From assembly GCA_963576475.1 (NCBI GenBank), contig OY754990.1, positions 10,584,921 through 10,648,920 on the forward strand: a stretch of DNA of 64,000 nt, given 5' to 3'. Of the stretch, positions 9,528 through 19,541 are shown piece by piece. The notes beneath the pieces were generated by a model. That model worked only from the letters and a program-made list of their open reading frames with translations, was not told the DNA's origin and ran no database searches. Position numbers and translations under genes: made by a program. This DNA is from Molanna angustata. Taxonomy: Eukaryota > Arthropoda > Insecta > Trichoptera > Molannidae. Numbering within the stretch: position 1 is the first letter of the stretch; each line of letters opens with the position of its first letter.

Positions 9528-10776
9528 TAGGGCCTTAAGCTAAGCGTTGTCAAGTAAAGCGTTAGGTAAGGCGCGCATGGAAACTTAAATAAATCGGCCG
9601 ATTATTATCGGCCGATTAATTTATCGGCCGATAAAAAATCGGCCGATCGGTTCTAACGCGCATGGAAGCTTCTAGAATCGTACAATTGGAAATAACACGG
9701 CGGTCAACATTCATATGATTAGAAATAATTGACAGATCATAATTTACCGAACTTAATCAAAAAATCATTAACTTGGGCTCCATGCGCCTGTACAACAAGC
9801 GGGAAAAAGAAAAACATTGCGCGGGAAACAGAAAACTGCGGTACCTTTGTATTGCGCGGTAAAAGGTATGTATTGCACGGGAAAAGATAAATAAATTGAC
9901 AGATCATAATTTACCAAACATAACCTAGAAATCATTATGATGGGCTCCGCGCGCGTACAAGCGGGAAAATACAAACATTGCGCGGGAAAAAGAAAAGAAC
10001 TATTGTGTGACAGAGCAAATGTACAGACGCAATAGTGAACCAAGTATATATAATATAAAACTTTTTTTAAGGTTTTTTCGTTGACTCAGTTGAAGTTCAT
10101 AATTATAAATTGTAAAAAAAACACTTGAAACACAGCTAAGTTTTTATTCATTAAGTGGAATATTTATTAAATTACCTATGTAACTATTATTCAATTAAGT
10201 AATAACTTACCCAATTCAGTTCTTTTATTATGATTTAGCTGTTCCCAGCCAGTTATTAATATTTCGCTTATCTCCAACCATAATTTTTGCTTAATTTGGC
10301 GGTTACTATAATTTTTTATCATATAATGAAGGACGTGCTTCAACTAATATAATTAATTTTTCCGAATCAAAATTTATTTCATCTGACATTTCGTTTGGCA
10401 GCACTGAGAACGTACTTCTCGATCTACTGCGCTCGGACGATTAAATTATCGGCGAGCATGCGCCATGCGCGCCCTCTCATACAACAAGATTGGTTACAAA
10501 AAATCGGCCGATCTCGATCGGCCGATTTTTTTGTGTCTCGTCACAGATTTTAAAATCGGCCGATTCTGTTAGCTTTCATGCGCGCTCTTACATGTAATTC
10601 GTATGTTGTAACTCACCGATTATTAATCGGCCGATGAAATTAGCTTCCATGCGCGCCTACCTTTAGTAGATGTATGGAATTGGTGGCTGTCACGTGAGTT
10701 CACAGCCACCAATTCCATACATTCACTATTCCTTAACGAGATAACGCTTAGCTTAAATGGCATGTTGTCTAGGAGA
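9528..10776. mobile_element. foldback MITE S, copy 1, carrying a nested element
   Basis: The left end GGCCTTAAGCTAAGCGTT and the right end AACGCTTAGCTTAAATGGCA plus TGTTGTCTAGG are the ends of MITE S, which is intact at 37233-37386. The right half also shows the ATGTATGGAATTGGTGGCTG stem and its complement. The left half is interrupted at 9565 by another element. Confidence 0.6.
9565..10661. mobile_element. TIR element with clustered ATCGGCCGAT palindromes
   Basis: The termini are GGTAAGGCGCGCATGGAA (9565) and TTCCATGCGCGCCTACC (to 10661), an imperfect GC-rich inverted repeat. Eight copies of the 10-bp palindrome ATCGGCCGAT lie just inside the ends: four at 9592-9645 and four at 10502-10635. 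A second GCGCATGGAAGCTT-type motif lies at about 9657. The interior holds GCGCGGGAAA-rich repeats but no transposase. GC-rich TIRs beside TTA-like flanks would fit PIF/Harbinger, but the exact TSD is ambiguous. Confidence 0.6.
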
Positions 10777-10783
10777 GCAGATT

Positions 10784-10995
10784 CCGATGGTACGGAGACA
10801 TTGCCAGACGAAATGACCACATGGACATACCCATTCAGTCCAGAACTAGAGGCCGTCCACAGACCACCTGGTGGACAAATATTGACAGGGACCTGAGAGA
10901 GGATCAACTAACCCAAGAAATGACACAAGATCGGAAGGTCTGGCGTTTTCGTACCAGAAGGGCCGATCCCAGATGAGCTGGGAAGAGGCAAAGAA
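10784..10995 (+). pseudogene. RTE-type LINE 3' end
   Basis: The plus-strand frame reads RWYGDIARRNDHMDIPIQ, then RTRGRPQTTWWTNIDRD, then KVWRFRTRRADPR before a stop. This is the typical C-terminus of insect RTE LINEs: R(W)YGH-A-R, GRP-TTWW, W-RADP. A GAAGAAGAAG 3' tail follows at about 10988, where RTE elements end in a short microsatellite. All upstream coding sequence is missing. Confidence 0.7.
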
Positions 10996-11289
10996 GAAGA
11001 AGATTGAATTCACATTCTTTCGTATCATTATGGCATACCACACAACGTAGGGTGACTAGCGAAAGGTGTGCGAAACACGACATTTTGTTGATTTAGAGAC
11101 CTTGAGATAAAATGATTACCCATTAAATATCATCTGATAATTTTGAGAAAAACATTTATAATAATTATGATAATTATGTTATTCAAAAACGGATTTAAAA
11201 CGAAGAATAATACAAACTTTACCTATTCATTATTCTGACCTTTCTCAATAAAGTATTTGTGTATTAAATTAAAATACACAGAACCTCAA

Positions 11290-11480
11290 CCTTTTTACTC
11301 CTCAATACCACAAGGGAGTTATGAATTCGCAATTTTTAAGGCTATTTTTTATTGCATATTATTTTATTTATGTAAACCTAACAAACATATAGTCATACAA
11401 CCAAATATTACAACAAATTCAATTTTAACAATATATCATAGACCAATTTTGTTTGCTGATATTACATTATCTTTATAAGC
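11290..11480 (+). repeat. dispersed repeat G fragment
   Basis: TACTCCTCAATACCACAAGG and GTTATGAATTCGCAATTTTT, then AAGGCTATTTTTTATTGCA, match 19965-20030. The remainder up to 11480 is unique AT-rich sequence. Confidence 0.45.
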
Positions 11481-11622
11481 TGCACAGTGTAAAACAAATT
11501 GCTATTTAAAATTAAGTAGGTACTAAATATTCAGAAATAAAAGGACAAAAAGAGAGAAAGGAAGGTTGTGGCACTCGCAGTCAAAAAGGACAAAGCAGGA
11601 ATCAGCTACCGTAAACCTCTAA

Positions 11623-12407
11623 CGCCCGCTTGCACCAAACATATTTATTCGTCTTAAACCGGCTAAACTCCGAATAAACCTCGGTTATTATGAATAGCGT
11701 CTTGCGCCAAACTTTTATTCGAAGATTAAGCCGAATAAACTTAACCCAACGGATGGGTCGGATTAAGTTTAACTATTCATGTTAACCAGCTATCTGTCAA
11801 TTGACATTTCGTTGTTATTATCATTACATAGGTTATATATTTTGAAAATTGCCAAAGACTGATTGTTGTATTTGTCATACGTCATTAACTCACTAATTAC
11901 TTTTTTAACGGTATTAAGACATGCCATTCCTACTGACTGCGCGTTGTTTGACAATTTAATTCGCTGTTGTAACGCGTCCCGTGATAGTTCGTCTTCCCAC
12001 GCTGTGAATCTCTTCATCGCAGATTTAGCATCCATTTTTATAATTCAATTTTAAAATGAAAATATAATACTTTACGTAAAATTAAAGGTTTGTTGACAGT
12101 GGTTGACAAAGAGAATATAACCTACGGATAGTGGTTGACAGACGACGAGAATGAAAAACAATAATATGACATTACAGTTAACTACAGAAACATCGCAGAA
12201 GCGTCGTACGTATCGTGTATTGCTATATTAAAAAAAAACAATTGCGACGAAAAATGTCCAAATGAGTAGTCATCTACTTGGCATCCCCCGAATAGCTAAC
12301 CGACGGTTAAATTCTGTTGGTGCAAGAAGTTATTTTAAACCCACGGTTACCAAGTTAACTATTCGAGGATTAAGACGAATAGTTTACTACTTTGGTGCAA
12401 GCGGGCC
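11623..12407. mobile_element. PIF/Harbinger-like element with TAA target duplication
   Basis: The ends are a 16-bp inverted repeat, GCCCGCTTGCACCAAA at 11624-11639 and its complement at 12391-12406. TAA flanks both sides (11620-11622 and 12408-12410). A 3-bp TWA duplication with a GC-rich TIR is typical of PIF/Harbinger (family knowledge). The 785-bp length is too short for an autonomous copy. The subterminal regions carry TTATTCG-type repeats on both sides, e.g. ATTCGTCTTAAACC and CGAGGATTAAGACGAAT. Confidence 0.65.
11790..12035 (-). CDS. small ORF inside the Harbinger-like element, function unknown
   Basis: An 81-codon frame starts at ATG 12035 and reads MDAKSAMKRFTAWEDELSRD, then RIKLSNNAQSVG. 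The first 60 residues have a mixed, protein-like composition with plausible helices; the last 20 are Asn-rich and may be read-through. It could be the N-terminal remnant of a transposon-encoded protein (PIF/Harbinger elements encode a Myb-like protein and a nuclease), but I see no diagnostic motif. Its only neighbours are the two terminal repeats. Confidence 0.3.
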   Translation of the reverse strand: MDAKSAMKRFTAWEDELSRDALQQRIKLSNNAQSVGMACLNTVKKVISELMTYDKYNNQSLAIFKIYNLCNDNNNEMSIDR

Positions 12408-12648
12408 TAAAAATGATATATCTGACACTGGCTGTTCTTCGACCATTATGTTTTCAACGACTGCCTTTATTGGTCGGTCTGACCCCATTCTGTACGTACA
12501 TACTATTTCGTGGGAACAAAATTGCTCAGTCTCAGACGAAAATGTACCTTATATAGTGGACGATGAGTCACTTTTGATACAATAGGTACTCATATGTGGG
12601 CTTGTGTATATAATGTTATTGCGTGCATGGAGTATGCAATATCATCTT

Positions 12649-12652
<4 letters not shown>

Positions 12653-12690
<38 letters not shown>
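12653..12690. repeat. (TA)n microsatellite
   Basis: About 19 TA units directly preceding a Helitron-like element. Confidence 0.9.
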
Positions 12691-12694
<4 letters not shown>

Positions 12695-13064
12695 CTTCTG
12701 TACGTGTGTATGTCACTGAACTCCTCCTAAACTGCTGAACCGATTTTGATGCAATTTTTTGTGTGTGTTTGTGTGAGTCCCAGAATGGATTTGATTTACA
12801 AAAAGGAATTTAGTAAAAAATATCAATCTGCGGTATTTGTTTCATATTTTTATTATTTTATGTAATTATTTAGTTATATTTTATTATAGTTGTATGAAAC
12901 TATTTACTATTTTTAAGTATTTTAAGTATATTCTGTTCTAAGTGGTCTTTTGACGATACCACACATGCACACCTGTCGCTGTGGGATATGCCGTGATAGC
13001 GTGTGGTATTGTTATGTTTGCAAGTCAAGTTTCGTGCAGGACAACGTCTGTCGGGTCCGTTAGT
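12691..13064 (+). mobile_element. Helitron-like element, copy 1
   Basis: It opens with AATTCTTCTGTACGTGTGTA and the phrase CTGCTGAACCGATTTTGATG, the usual 5' region of short lepidopteran Helitrons. It ends with the hairpin GGACAACGTCTGTCGGGTCC followed by GTTAGT (to 13064). No target duplication is expected. Non-autonomous; no Rep/helicase ORF. Confidence 0.55.
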
Positions 13065-13244
13065 AATATATAAAAATGTCATGTCACGATGTTCGTACAC
13101 GCTAATTTCCGAAATCACCCAACCGATGTCAATGAAATTTTCTAAATTCGTATGGTTAGTTCCGGAAAATTCCGGAATAACGCCAATATCGAGATCTAAA
13201 AATATATTTCTCTTAGATTTATTGAGATAGATGAAGTTTAAATG

Positions 13245-13550
13245 CAACATCACAACATATTTTTCCAGATATTTTGATCTTCTTTAATTAAAAAAAAAAA
13301 AATTTTGCTTAATACCTTATAGTTTTTTTTAGATATATAGGATAAATGTCAAAAATCGGGGTACGCTTATTATTTTTCTACAAGAATACATACAGACTAT
13401 AATTTATTGAAACGTAAAGGTATATTTTTCTTTATTAATATCCAAACTAATTAAGTTTTTTTTTTCAAAATGATTCGTTTTGTAGTAATGATGCAATATC
13501 AAATTGAAAAGATAGGTACGTTGGTAGCAGTCACCCCCTTCGGAATAAAA
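13245..13550 (-). mobile_element. long-TIR element L, copy 1 (one arm)
   Basis: Contains AAATCGGGGTACGCTTATTA and, at the end, AGATAGGTACGTTGGTAGCA with GTCACCCCC. This matches one arm of the elements at 33935-34617 and 43924-45090. The other arm is absent. Confidence 0.55.
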
Positions 13551-13584
13551 AATAACAACATCAAAGCCTTATATCTATAATTGA

Positions 13585-13765
13585 ATGTAAACCACTTTTT
13601 GATTGTACGTGAATTTTACTATGTGCGATAGGCCAATTTCACCCTATTAGGGCATTTACTAGCTGATCTTATCTTATAAGCTAGTAAATGCCCTAACAGG
13701 GCGAAAAAGGCCTATCGCACATAGTAAAATTCACTTATAATCAAAAAGTGTTTTACTTTTAACTA
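13585..13765. repeat. foldback palindrome with short loop
   Basis: GTGAATTTTACTATGTGCGA with TAGGCC and GGGCATTTACTAGCT (13609-13660) is mirrored by AGCTAGTAAATGCCC and GGCCTATCGCACATAGTAAA (13681-13730). The stem extends to ATTAnAATCAAAAAGTG-type sequence on both sides. It is probably a foldback MITE of about 180 bp. It would form a long hairpin when single-stranded. Confidence 0.8.
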
Positions 13766-14039
13766 TAGATATAACTTATAATGGAATTCTTCAAAATAAA
13801 AAGTTCGTCGATCATTAACATCAAAGTCAAAAAAATTCAAAATAAATAACGCATATAAAAATAAAAATTAATGGAATATTAGGGTCATTGTTTTAATTTG
13901 TTTTGAGTTTCTTTTTGAATTATTCGTCATTTGAAAAAATAGTACGTAAATAAATTTATTTATACGTAATTTGAATAAAATGTGAGGTCTATATAAAATG
14001 CGATCTGTGGCAGGACAACGTCTGCCAGGGCTCACTAGT

Positions 14040-14794
14040 TATATTATACTATTGTAGATTGTAAGTACCATATTCACTCTCCATTGTAAAACTCGCTAGA
14101 TTTTATATCTCTTATCAGTATCTATGTATGTAGGAAGTTATACATTACCCCACTATGCGAGTACCTACTCGTAATCAGACCAGAAATGTAATTTACTAAC
14201 ATTTCGAAACTATGTATAGTAATATTTGTTTGTTTATTTAAATAAAAATCTTTTCTTGAACAATTTGCAAGGGGCGAGTTGATCGGCATTTATTGACAGT
14301 TTCTTCCTACTTTCAAATGTTTCCGGTTGTTATATAGAAGCAAAATAATAACAATTTGGCAAGGGATATTTTTACGACTCAACCATAGATAAATTCTTAT
14401 CATTCTTTCCATACCCATAGAAAACGCAGATAAATCAAGTTATAAAAATATTTACCTTTGTTTATACTTTGTTATAATTGTAGATCTCGATGAACAAAAT
14501 GATTTATAAAATTAAGTAAATGTAATAAGATGCCAATATTATTTATTTTTTCTTCAAGTTGGTTTCCATGATGCATTTTTATGACCATTGAAAAAATGAC
14601 AAAGGTAAATATTTTTGTATTTTGATTTATCTGCGCTTTCTATGGTTATAAATGACCTAAAAACATAGACGACGTCAGAAAATTTGTCGTGTAAATAGAC
14701 ACCTTTTGGCGGGAAAACGCTTTTCCCGCCAATTCCGGTCGTAAAAATAGTGGTACCGTAACAATTTTGCCATGTTTATTTTATGTTGGTGTGC
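14040..14794. other. no gene recognised
   Basis: AT-rich and without a supported feature. CCTTTGTTTATAC and ATGACAAAGGTAAATATTTTT near 14455 and 14600 hint at an inverted repeat about 150 bp apart (TAAAAATATTTACCTTTG on one side). Confidence 0.4.
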
Positions 14795-14895
14795 GTGTGG
14801 TGTGCGAGCATACACGCACGTGTCGTGCTTCCTTTATAAGGCAGTGCACACCCGCACGCCTGTCGCTGGTAATCCTACATTGTGTGATACCTATA
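14795..14895 (+). repeat. dispersed repeat P, copy 2
   Basis: ATACACGCACGTGTCGTGCT, then GCACACCCGCACGCCTGTCG and CTGGTAATCC, match the copy at 33020-33110. Confidence 0.5.
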
Positions 14896-15090
14896 CTGTG
14901 ACGATATGTATTTTACTAATTTTTTTTAAATTTATATATTTCTATAAAACATCAAATTCAGTTAAACTTAAATATTATAATAGAATTTAATGTCACTAGG
15001 CGTATCCTGTTCTGAGGTAGGTACCTAATATTAATTAAGTACCTACGCAATACATTTTTGCCACATAAATTCTCAGTATTATAAAAAATC

Positions 15091-15190
15091 TGCCTTTGTG
15101 GCTCAGTTGGTTAGGTATCTGACTGCTGATTCAAGGGTCCCGGGTTCGATTCCCGGTGAAGGCACAGTTTTTAATTGTGTTTTCAGTTTG
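15091..15190 (+). mobile_element. tRNA-derived SINE B, copy 3 (best preserved head)
   Basis: The first 73 bases fold like a tRNA. The acceptor arm GCCTTTG pairs with TGAAGGC (two wobbles), there is a box A-like GTGGCTCAGTTGG, and the T-arm CCCGGGTTCGATTCCCGG is perfect. The D-stem and anticodon stem are mismatched. The SINE body (CACAGTTTTTAATTGTGTTT) follows directly, so I call it a SINE head and not a tRNA gene. Confidence 0.75.
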
Positions 15191-15269
15191 TGAGACTGGG
15201 TATTAGCTATCCAAAATTATTATTTACGAGATTATTTATTCATTTTTCTGTATATAATATAAAAATATA

Positions 15270-15330
15270 CTGTAAACTGGCGGGGGTTTTGCCATTGGGC
15301 AATTTCTTCCAACCAACCAGTTTATTTATA
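15270..15330 (-). repeat. LINE/SINE tail phrase
   Basis: GCCATTGGGCAATTTCTTCC and AACCAACCAG is a phrase shared with 17810, 28060 and 49080. At 17.8 kb it is the end of a Jockey remnant, in SINE C it is part of the body. Confidence 0.45.
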
Positions 15331-15372
15331 TGCAGATTATGTAGGTATCTACGTTAACGACTGAAATAATCA

Positions 15373-15665
15373 CAACGCACGGTTAGACAAAGAACAAAAA
15401 ATTTCAACGAACGGTTAGACAAAGAACAAAAAATTTCAACGAACGGTTAGACAAAGAACAAAAAAATTTCAACGCACGGTTTGATAAAAAAAAAATCCAC
15501 GCAGTTAAACAAAGAATAAAAATAAAATCTCAACGCGCTTAAACAAAAAACATAACATTTCAACGCACAGTTAGACAAAGAACAAAAAATCTCAACTCAT
15601 GGTTAGATACATAGAAATAATCTCAACGCATGGTTAGATAAAGAGCAACAAATTTCAACGCAATG
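15373..15665. repeat. tandem repeat, about 32-bp unit, about nine copies
   Basis: The core CAACGCACGGTTAGACAAAG plus an A-rich spacer repeats at 15373, 15405, 15437, 15470 and on to 15656. The first four units are nearly identical and the later ones diverge (CAACGCGCTTAAAC, CAACTCATGGTTAG). Local minisatellite, non-coding. Confidence 0.85.
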
Positions 15666-15669
15666 TTGG

Positions 15670-16220
15670 AAGTTAAATTAATATTATTTCTTGAAGAATC
15701 AAAATACATTTTTTTTTATTTAAATATGACATTATACCTACAATTATTTTCGTATCAATCGATTTTTCCTTCCTTAATTGAAATAGGTAGGTACTAAAAA
15801 GTATAAAATGATGGTATTGGTTTAAAATCGTGAAAATTATTACTTGGTCTGGTCACGTCTCTTTAAGCTCCCGACAAGGAGCACGGCGTGCGACTTATAG
15901 GTACGCTATTATTTCTACATATTGTATGTAGTAACATATTACATTTAACAATAGTACCTACTAAATATACTAATGGTTAGTACATATAATTGTATCTAGG
16001 TATATGCTGGCCTTGCGTAGGTACCAAAAATTCATCTCACACGATTCGAGATAAATTGCAATGTTTTTATAAAAGATCCAACGATTAATATAATGATCAA
16101 CAGTGCCGTCACCGAAAAATGATCATCAGACAGAACCGGGTCAATCGCATGGCCCCAATGTGTATAAACTCTGGGTAGAAATAAATTGGGAGCGTAATAT
16201 ACTTATATACCTAATATAAT
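15670..16220. other. no gene recognised
   Basis: AT-rich sequence with no supported feature. Confidence 0.45.
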
Positions 16221-16224
16221 ATTT

Positions 16225-16850
16225 TTTTTTTTATACGGCGCTGGCCGATTTACTAATGATATTAATAATAATTAAGCACTACAAATAATAACACTCAATT
16301 ATTATTATTACCATTATACACTTCCTCAAAAGAATTAGCAGATCAATGCGTAAATTGTAATTTATTTAAAAGAGCAAAATAAAATGCAACAAACGCATCA
16401 TCAAGCTTTCAATTGGGAATAGTTCACCCATCCAGATACTTAACATATCAAAGGATTAGGCTCTGAGGAGGTCTCTATACTACCTAACAACCCTACTGAT
16501 TCCCGAATATTAACGTTTTAAAAATCTTTAACGATTCTACATGTATTCATAATTACCGTTTTTTGCATTTTTATTATTAAATTTTTCGATAAATCTATAA
16601 TTTCTAAATTACGGATTAACGATTTTGGAATAATGCCAGTGGCTGAAATAATGAACGGTAATATTATTAGTTTACGAGAATGCCAAAGTCTTTTAATCTC
16701 ATTACCTAAAGCGGTGTATTTTCTATTTTTTTCATCAAACGTTCTTATAATATTACTAGAATTTGGAATAGCCACGTCGCAAATATATGTTATTTTTTTA
16801 ATTTTATCATGTATTGTTAAATCGGGTCTGTTATGTAATTAATTTTATCA
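16225..16850 (-). pseudogene. R2/R4-like LINE 3' fragment, copy 1
   Basis: The minus-strand frame from 16775 reads AIPNSSNIIRTFDEKNRKY, then RLWHSRKLIILPFIISATG, then IIPKSLIRNLEI. It stops early at 16518, where one T is missing relative to the copy at 44.7 kb. These residues follow the PD-(D/E)XK endonuclease-like domain in the longer copy at 38.4-39.6 kb. The 3' UTR is nearly identical across copies and ends GGCCAGCGCCGTATAAAAAA at about 16230. Confidence 0.7.
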
Positions 16851-16934
16851 TGTAATTTTATTTATTATTTTAAAGCAAATAATATTTTTTATCGAATATT
16901 TTTTTTGATTGCATATACCTACGCTATTTTTACT

Positions 16935-17035
16935 GACAATAACATCTCAATAGAGACGAAGTTGGGATATTATAGAAGAACCAGGAACTCAGGCGTCTAC
17001 AGGGCTTACGACCTGTCATCGGCTGGTTTACTTAA
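16935..17035 (-). repeat. foldback family F fragment
   Basis: ATCTCAATAGAGACGAAGTT, then CAGGCGTCTACAGGGCTTAC and GACCTGTCATCGGCTGG: one arm of family F only. Confidence 0.6.
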
Positions 17036-17039
17036 TATC

Positions 17040-17744
17040 AACCAACACATAATATGTACATACAACACTCACGGACTAAATGTTGACTGACTAAATACTT
17101 GCACAGCTATACTCATTTTGAATTGGTAGGTATTGCCCCGGAACGGGCTTTTGCCTAGTGAGGGGCAATATATCAAAGTAAATACCTGATATCTATATAT
17201 TTTATTTGTATTGTATTTTGTATAAATATTGTTTTGTAATTATGGCTTATGTAATTCTTTTTTTTTTTTGGAAATAAAAAAAAATATTTACTGTGCTAGA
17301 TGGGCGCTTAAATACTTGAATCAAGCCCTGTCTATTTGCGCACAGAGAGAGATGATAAATGCGTGTGAATTGTAACAAATTAGAAAAATCATTTTTTATG
17401 TAGGTACGTATTTTTATTATTGTTATGTAATAATTATTTTTAAAAGATCCACGGATAGCCAACAAATAGAATTGATCGACCGAGCATGACCGTCTATGAG
17501 GATGTTATTGTTGTTTAGGATCTACAACATAGATGGCGCTGATGAAACACATTTTACGTTTTAGTTCCGCAATACTCATGTCTTGAAATTTTACTCAGCG
17601 ATAATCGTGTTACTTACATACCATTATCGTGTCATTTCGCCATATCTTTGGGGAGAGCCGAATGCTATACAACTCTTTATTAACATTAAATGTGCCCAAA
17701 GGTGGACTTATTGGATATTGCAATTTCTTCAAACCAACATAATT
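17040..17744. other. no gene recognised
   Basis: AT-rich sequence with a poly-T at 17258. The CCCGGAACGGGCTTTTGCCT phrase at 17137 looks repeat-derived. No coding signal. Confidence 0.4.
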
Positions 17745-18160
17745 TATTTATTTATTTTGAAAATTCTTGTACATATGATTAGTACATTAGCGGGCTTATT
17801 GTCTAATGGCAATTTCTTCCAACCAACCAGAGTAAATGTTAAATATATAAAACAATGTGTACTATGGCAATAAGTTAATCACATTACAAAATAAATAAAG
17901 ATATCAGAAGAAAAGTAAAAAAAAACAAAGAAGATAGCATATAAGAACAAATCATAGCAATGATAGGAAGACTAAGGGATAAGAAAAGGAAGAGGAGACG
18001 AAGATGGTGTTGTCAGATAAATATTTTTGGTTTAGCCTTTTCTTGAAGATGTTTAGTGAGATAGACGACGTTATATCAGGACTTAGGCTATTCCATAGTC
18101 TAGCTGAATGTACTTCAAATGAAGAACAGAAAAATTCAGAACTAATGAATTCATTTAGTG
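17745..18160 (-). pseudogene. Jockey-type LINE 3' end
   Basis: On the minus strand from 18155 the frame reads EFFCSSFEVHSARLWNSLSP, then DITSSISLNIFKKRLNQKYL, the WNSLP and FKKxL C-terminal signature of Jockey-type LINEs. The UTR runs leftward and ends in the GGTTGGAAGAAATTGCCATT phrase at about 17830. The same family is at 20340-20830 and 29190-29310. Confidence 0.65.
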
Positions 18161-18164
18161 AGGT

Positions 18165-18292
18165 AAATTAATATCGTAATATCAGTGAGACAATGAATAT
18201 TGAAAGTTTCCAGAACGTGGCAACTTGTTATTGGGTGCGTGTTAAATTATTAATATTTGACATAGTACCTATTAGTTGCCCGAGAAGTGATA
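18165..18292 (+). repeat. SINE B body fragment
   Basis: GTGGCAACTTGTTATTGGGT, GCGTGTTAAATTATTAATAT, then TAGTTGCCCGAGAAGTG: the SINE B 3' half without a tRNA head. Confidence 0.65.
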
Positions 18293-18627
18293 AATTTAAG
18301 TGTTATAAGAAAGGAAATGATTCCTCAGAAAAGAAAGCAGGAAGTGTTAATGTAACTCAAAGTTGTGATGGGATGTGATTCCAAAGACGAGTTGCTTGTA
18401 ATAATGTAGAGAAAGATGTGGAGAAAAAGTAAGTATTGTGTACCTACTGGGATACTGATTGTACTTTCAGAATTTGAACCAAGAGGCAACCCATGTTCAG
18501 AGAGGAAGTGAAATTGATTTCGTAGATAAACAGGAGCGTTGGGACTTGTTGGGACAGATAAAATACTTTTATCCACAGTTGCCCGTTGATTTTGACGTTT
18601 GTCCTACTGCCTTAAAATTAATAAATG

Positions 18628-19541
18628 TAAAGGATGTCTCAATAAGAGTGCACTTTTTAAATATTGTGTCATTTTTTTTTTCGTACAGGTGGCAACTCTA
18701 AAAGTTGACAGTTGTCACCTATGATCGTTCCGATTATTAAAAATGAAGGGCTACACAAAAAAAATGCATTAAAATTGTGAAAACACATTACAAAAATGGA
18801 GCTATTTTTCGACAAAAATTATCGTCATTGATGAATCGCATATCCATCAGAATGACTTCGTGAATAAACAAAACTGTAAAATTTGGGGCTCAGATAATCC
18901 TCACGCGATCCAGGAGAAACAAATGCATCCACAACGAGTAACTGTCTGATGCAGATTTTGGTCAGGTGGCGTGAATGGCATGTTTGATAATGAGACCGGA
19001 ATTGCAGTGACTGTAAACGGCTTTCGTTACCGGAACCTGATAACAGTGTTCTTGTGGTATCAACTAGGCAGCATGAATCTGGACGACATGTGGTTTCATC
19101 AGGATGGTGCCACCTGCCACATCGCACATGAAACAATAGATTTATTGCAGCAAAGATTTCCAGACCAAATCATCTCACGAAATTCTGATGTCAACTAGCC
19201 ACAAAGATCACGCGATTTAACCCCGTGTGGTTTCTTTCTTTGGGGTTTTGTTAAATCCTGTGTATATGCAAATAAACCAAAAACAATTCCTGAGCACAAG
19301 GCCGAGATCCAACGCGTCATCGGTGAGATACAGCCACATTTTTGTCAAAAAGTCATCGAAAATTTCACGAAAAGAGTAATGCTTGTCATCAGAGCTGCGG
19401 GGGTCATTTGCTGAATATTTTATTCCATAATTAACCGGAACATGTCTACTTTACAACGCAATAAAAATATCACAACTTACTCAATTAATACATGTTTTTC
19501 CTTTGAAATTAAATAGTGCACTCTTATTGAGACACCCTTTA
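18628..19541 (+). mobile_element. mariner-type transposon, internally deleted
   Basis: The termini AAGGATGTCTCAATAAGAGT and the complement of AAGGGTGTCTCAATAAGAGT, continuing GCAC, form a TIR of at least 24 bp with one mismatch. TA lies on each side (18628-18629, 19540-19541), as Tc1/mariner insertions require. The element is about 910 bp, shorter than a full mariner of roughly 1.3 kb. It carries a broken transposase frame. Confidence 0.85.
18870..19415 (+). pseudogene. mariner transposase remnant
   Basis: In the plus frames I read AIQEKQMHPQRVTVW, then DDMWFHQDGATCHIAHETID, then an in-frame TAG at 19196-19198 where TGG (W) is expected, then PQRSRDLTPCGFFLWGFVKS. The second catalytic Asp is in FHQDGATC. 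The third would fall 42 residues on, in TPCxFFLWG, and is Gly here. Counting gives a DD41D-like spacing with the last D lost. A frameshift near 18955 and the missing N-terminal region also show it is dead. The symbol-level family assignment is inference. Confidence 0.75.

Larger units (their letters stand above)
13065..14037 (+). mobile_element. Helitron-like element, copy 2, with internal insertions
   Basis: It starts immediately after copy 1 with ATATAAAAATGTCATGTCAC and TTCGTACACGCTAATTTCCG, and ends with GGACAACGTCTGCCAGGGCT and CACTAGT at 14037. The 13245-13550 and 13585-13765 segments inside it belong to other families. Head-to-tail placement of two related Helitrons is a known habit of this group. 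Confidence 0.5.

Noticed and set aside
15091..15165. Possible tRNA gene
   Set aside because: Acceptor and T-arms fold but D and anticodon stems do not, and the SINE B body follows directly. The same holds for the SINE A, C and D heads.
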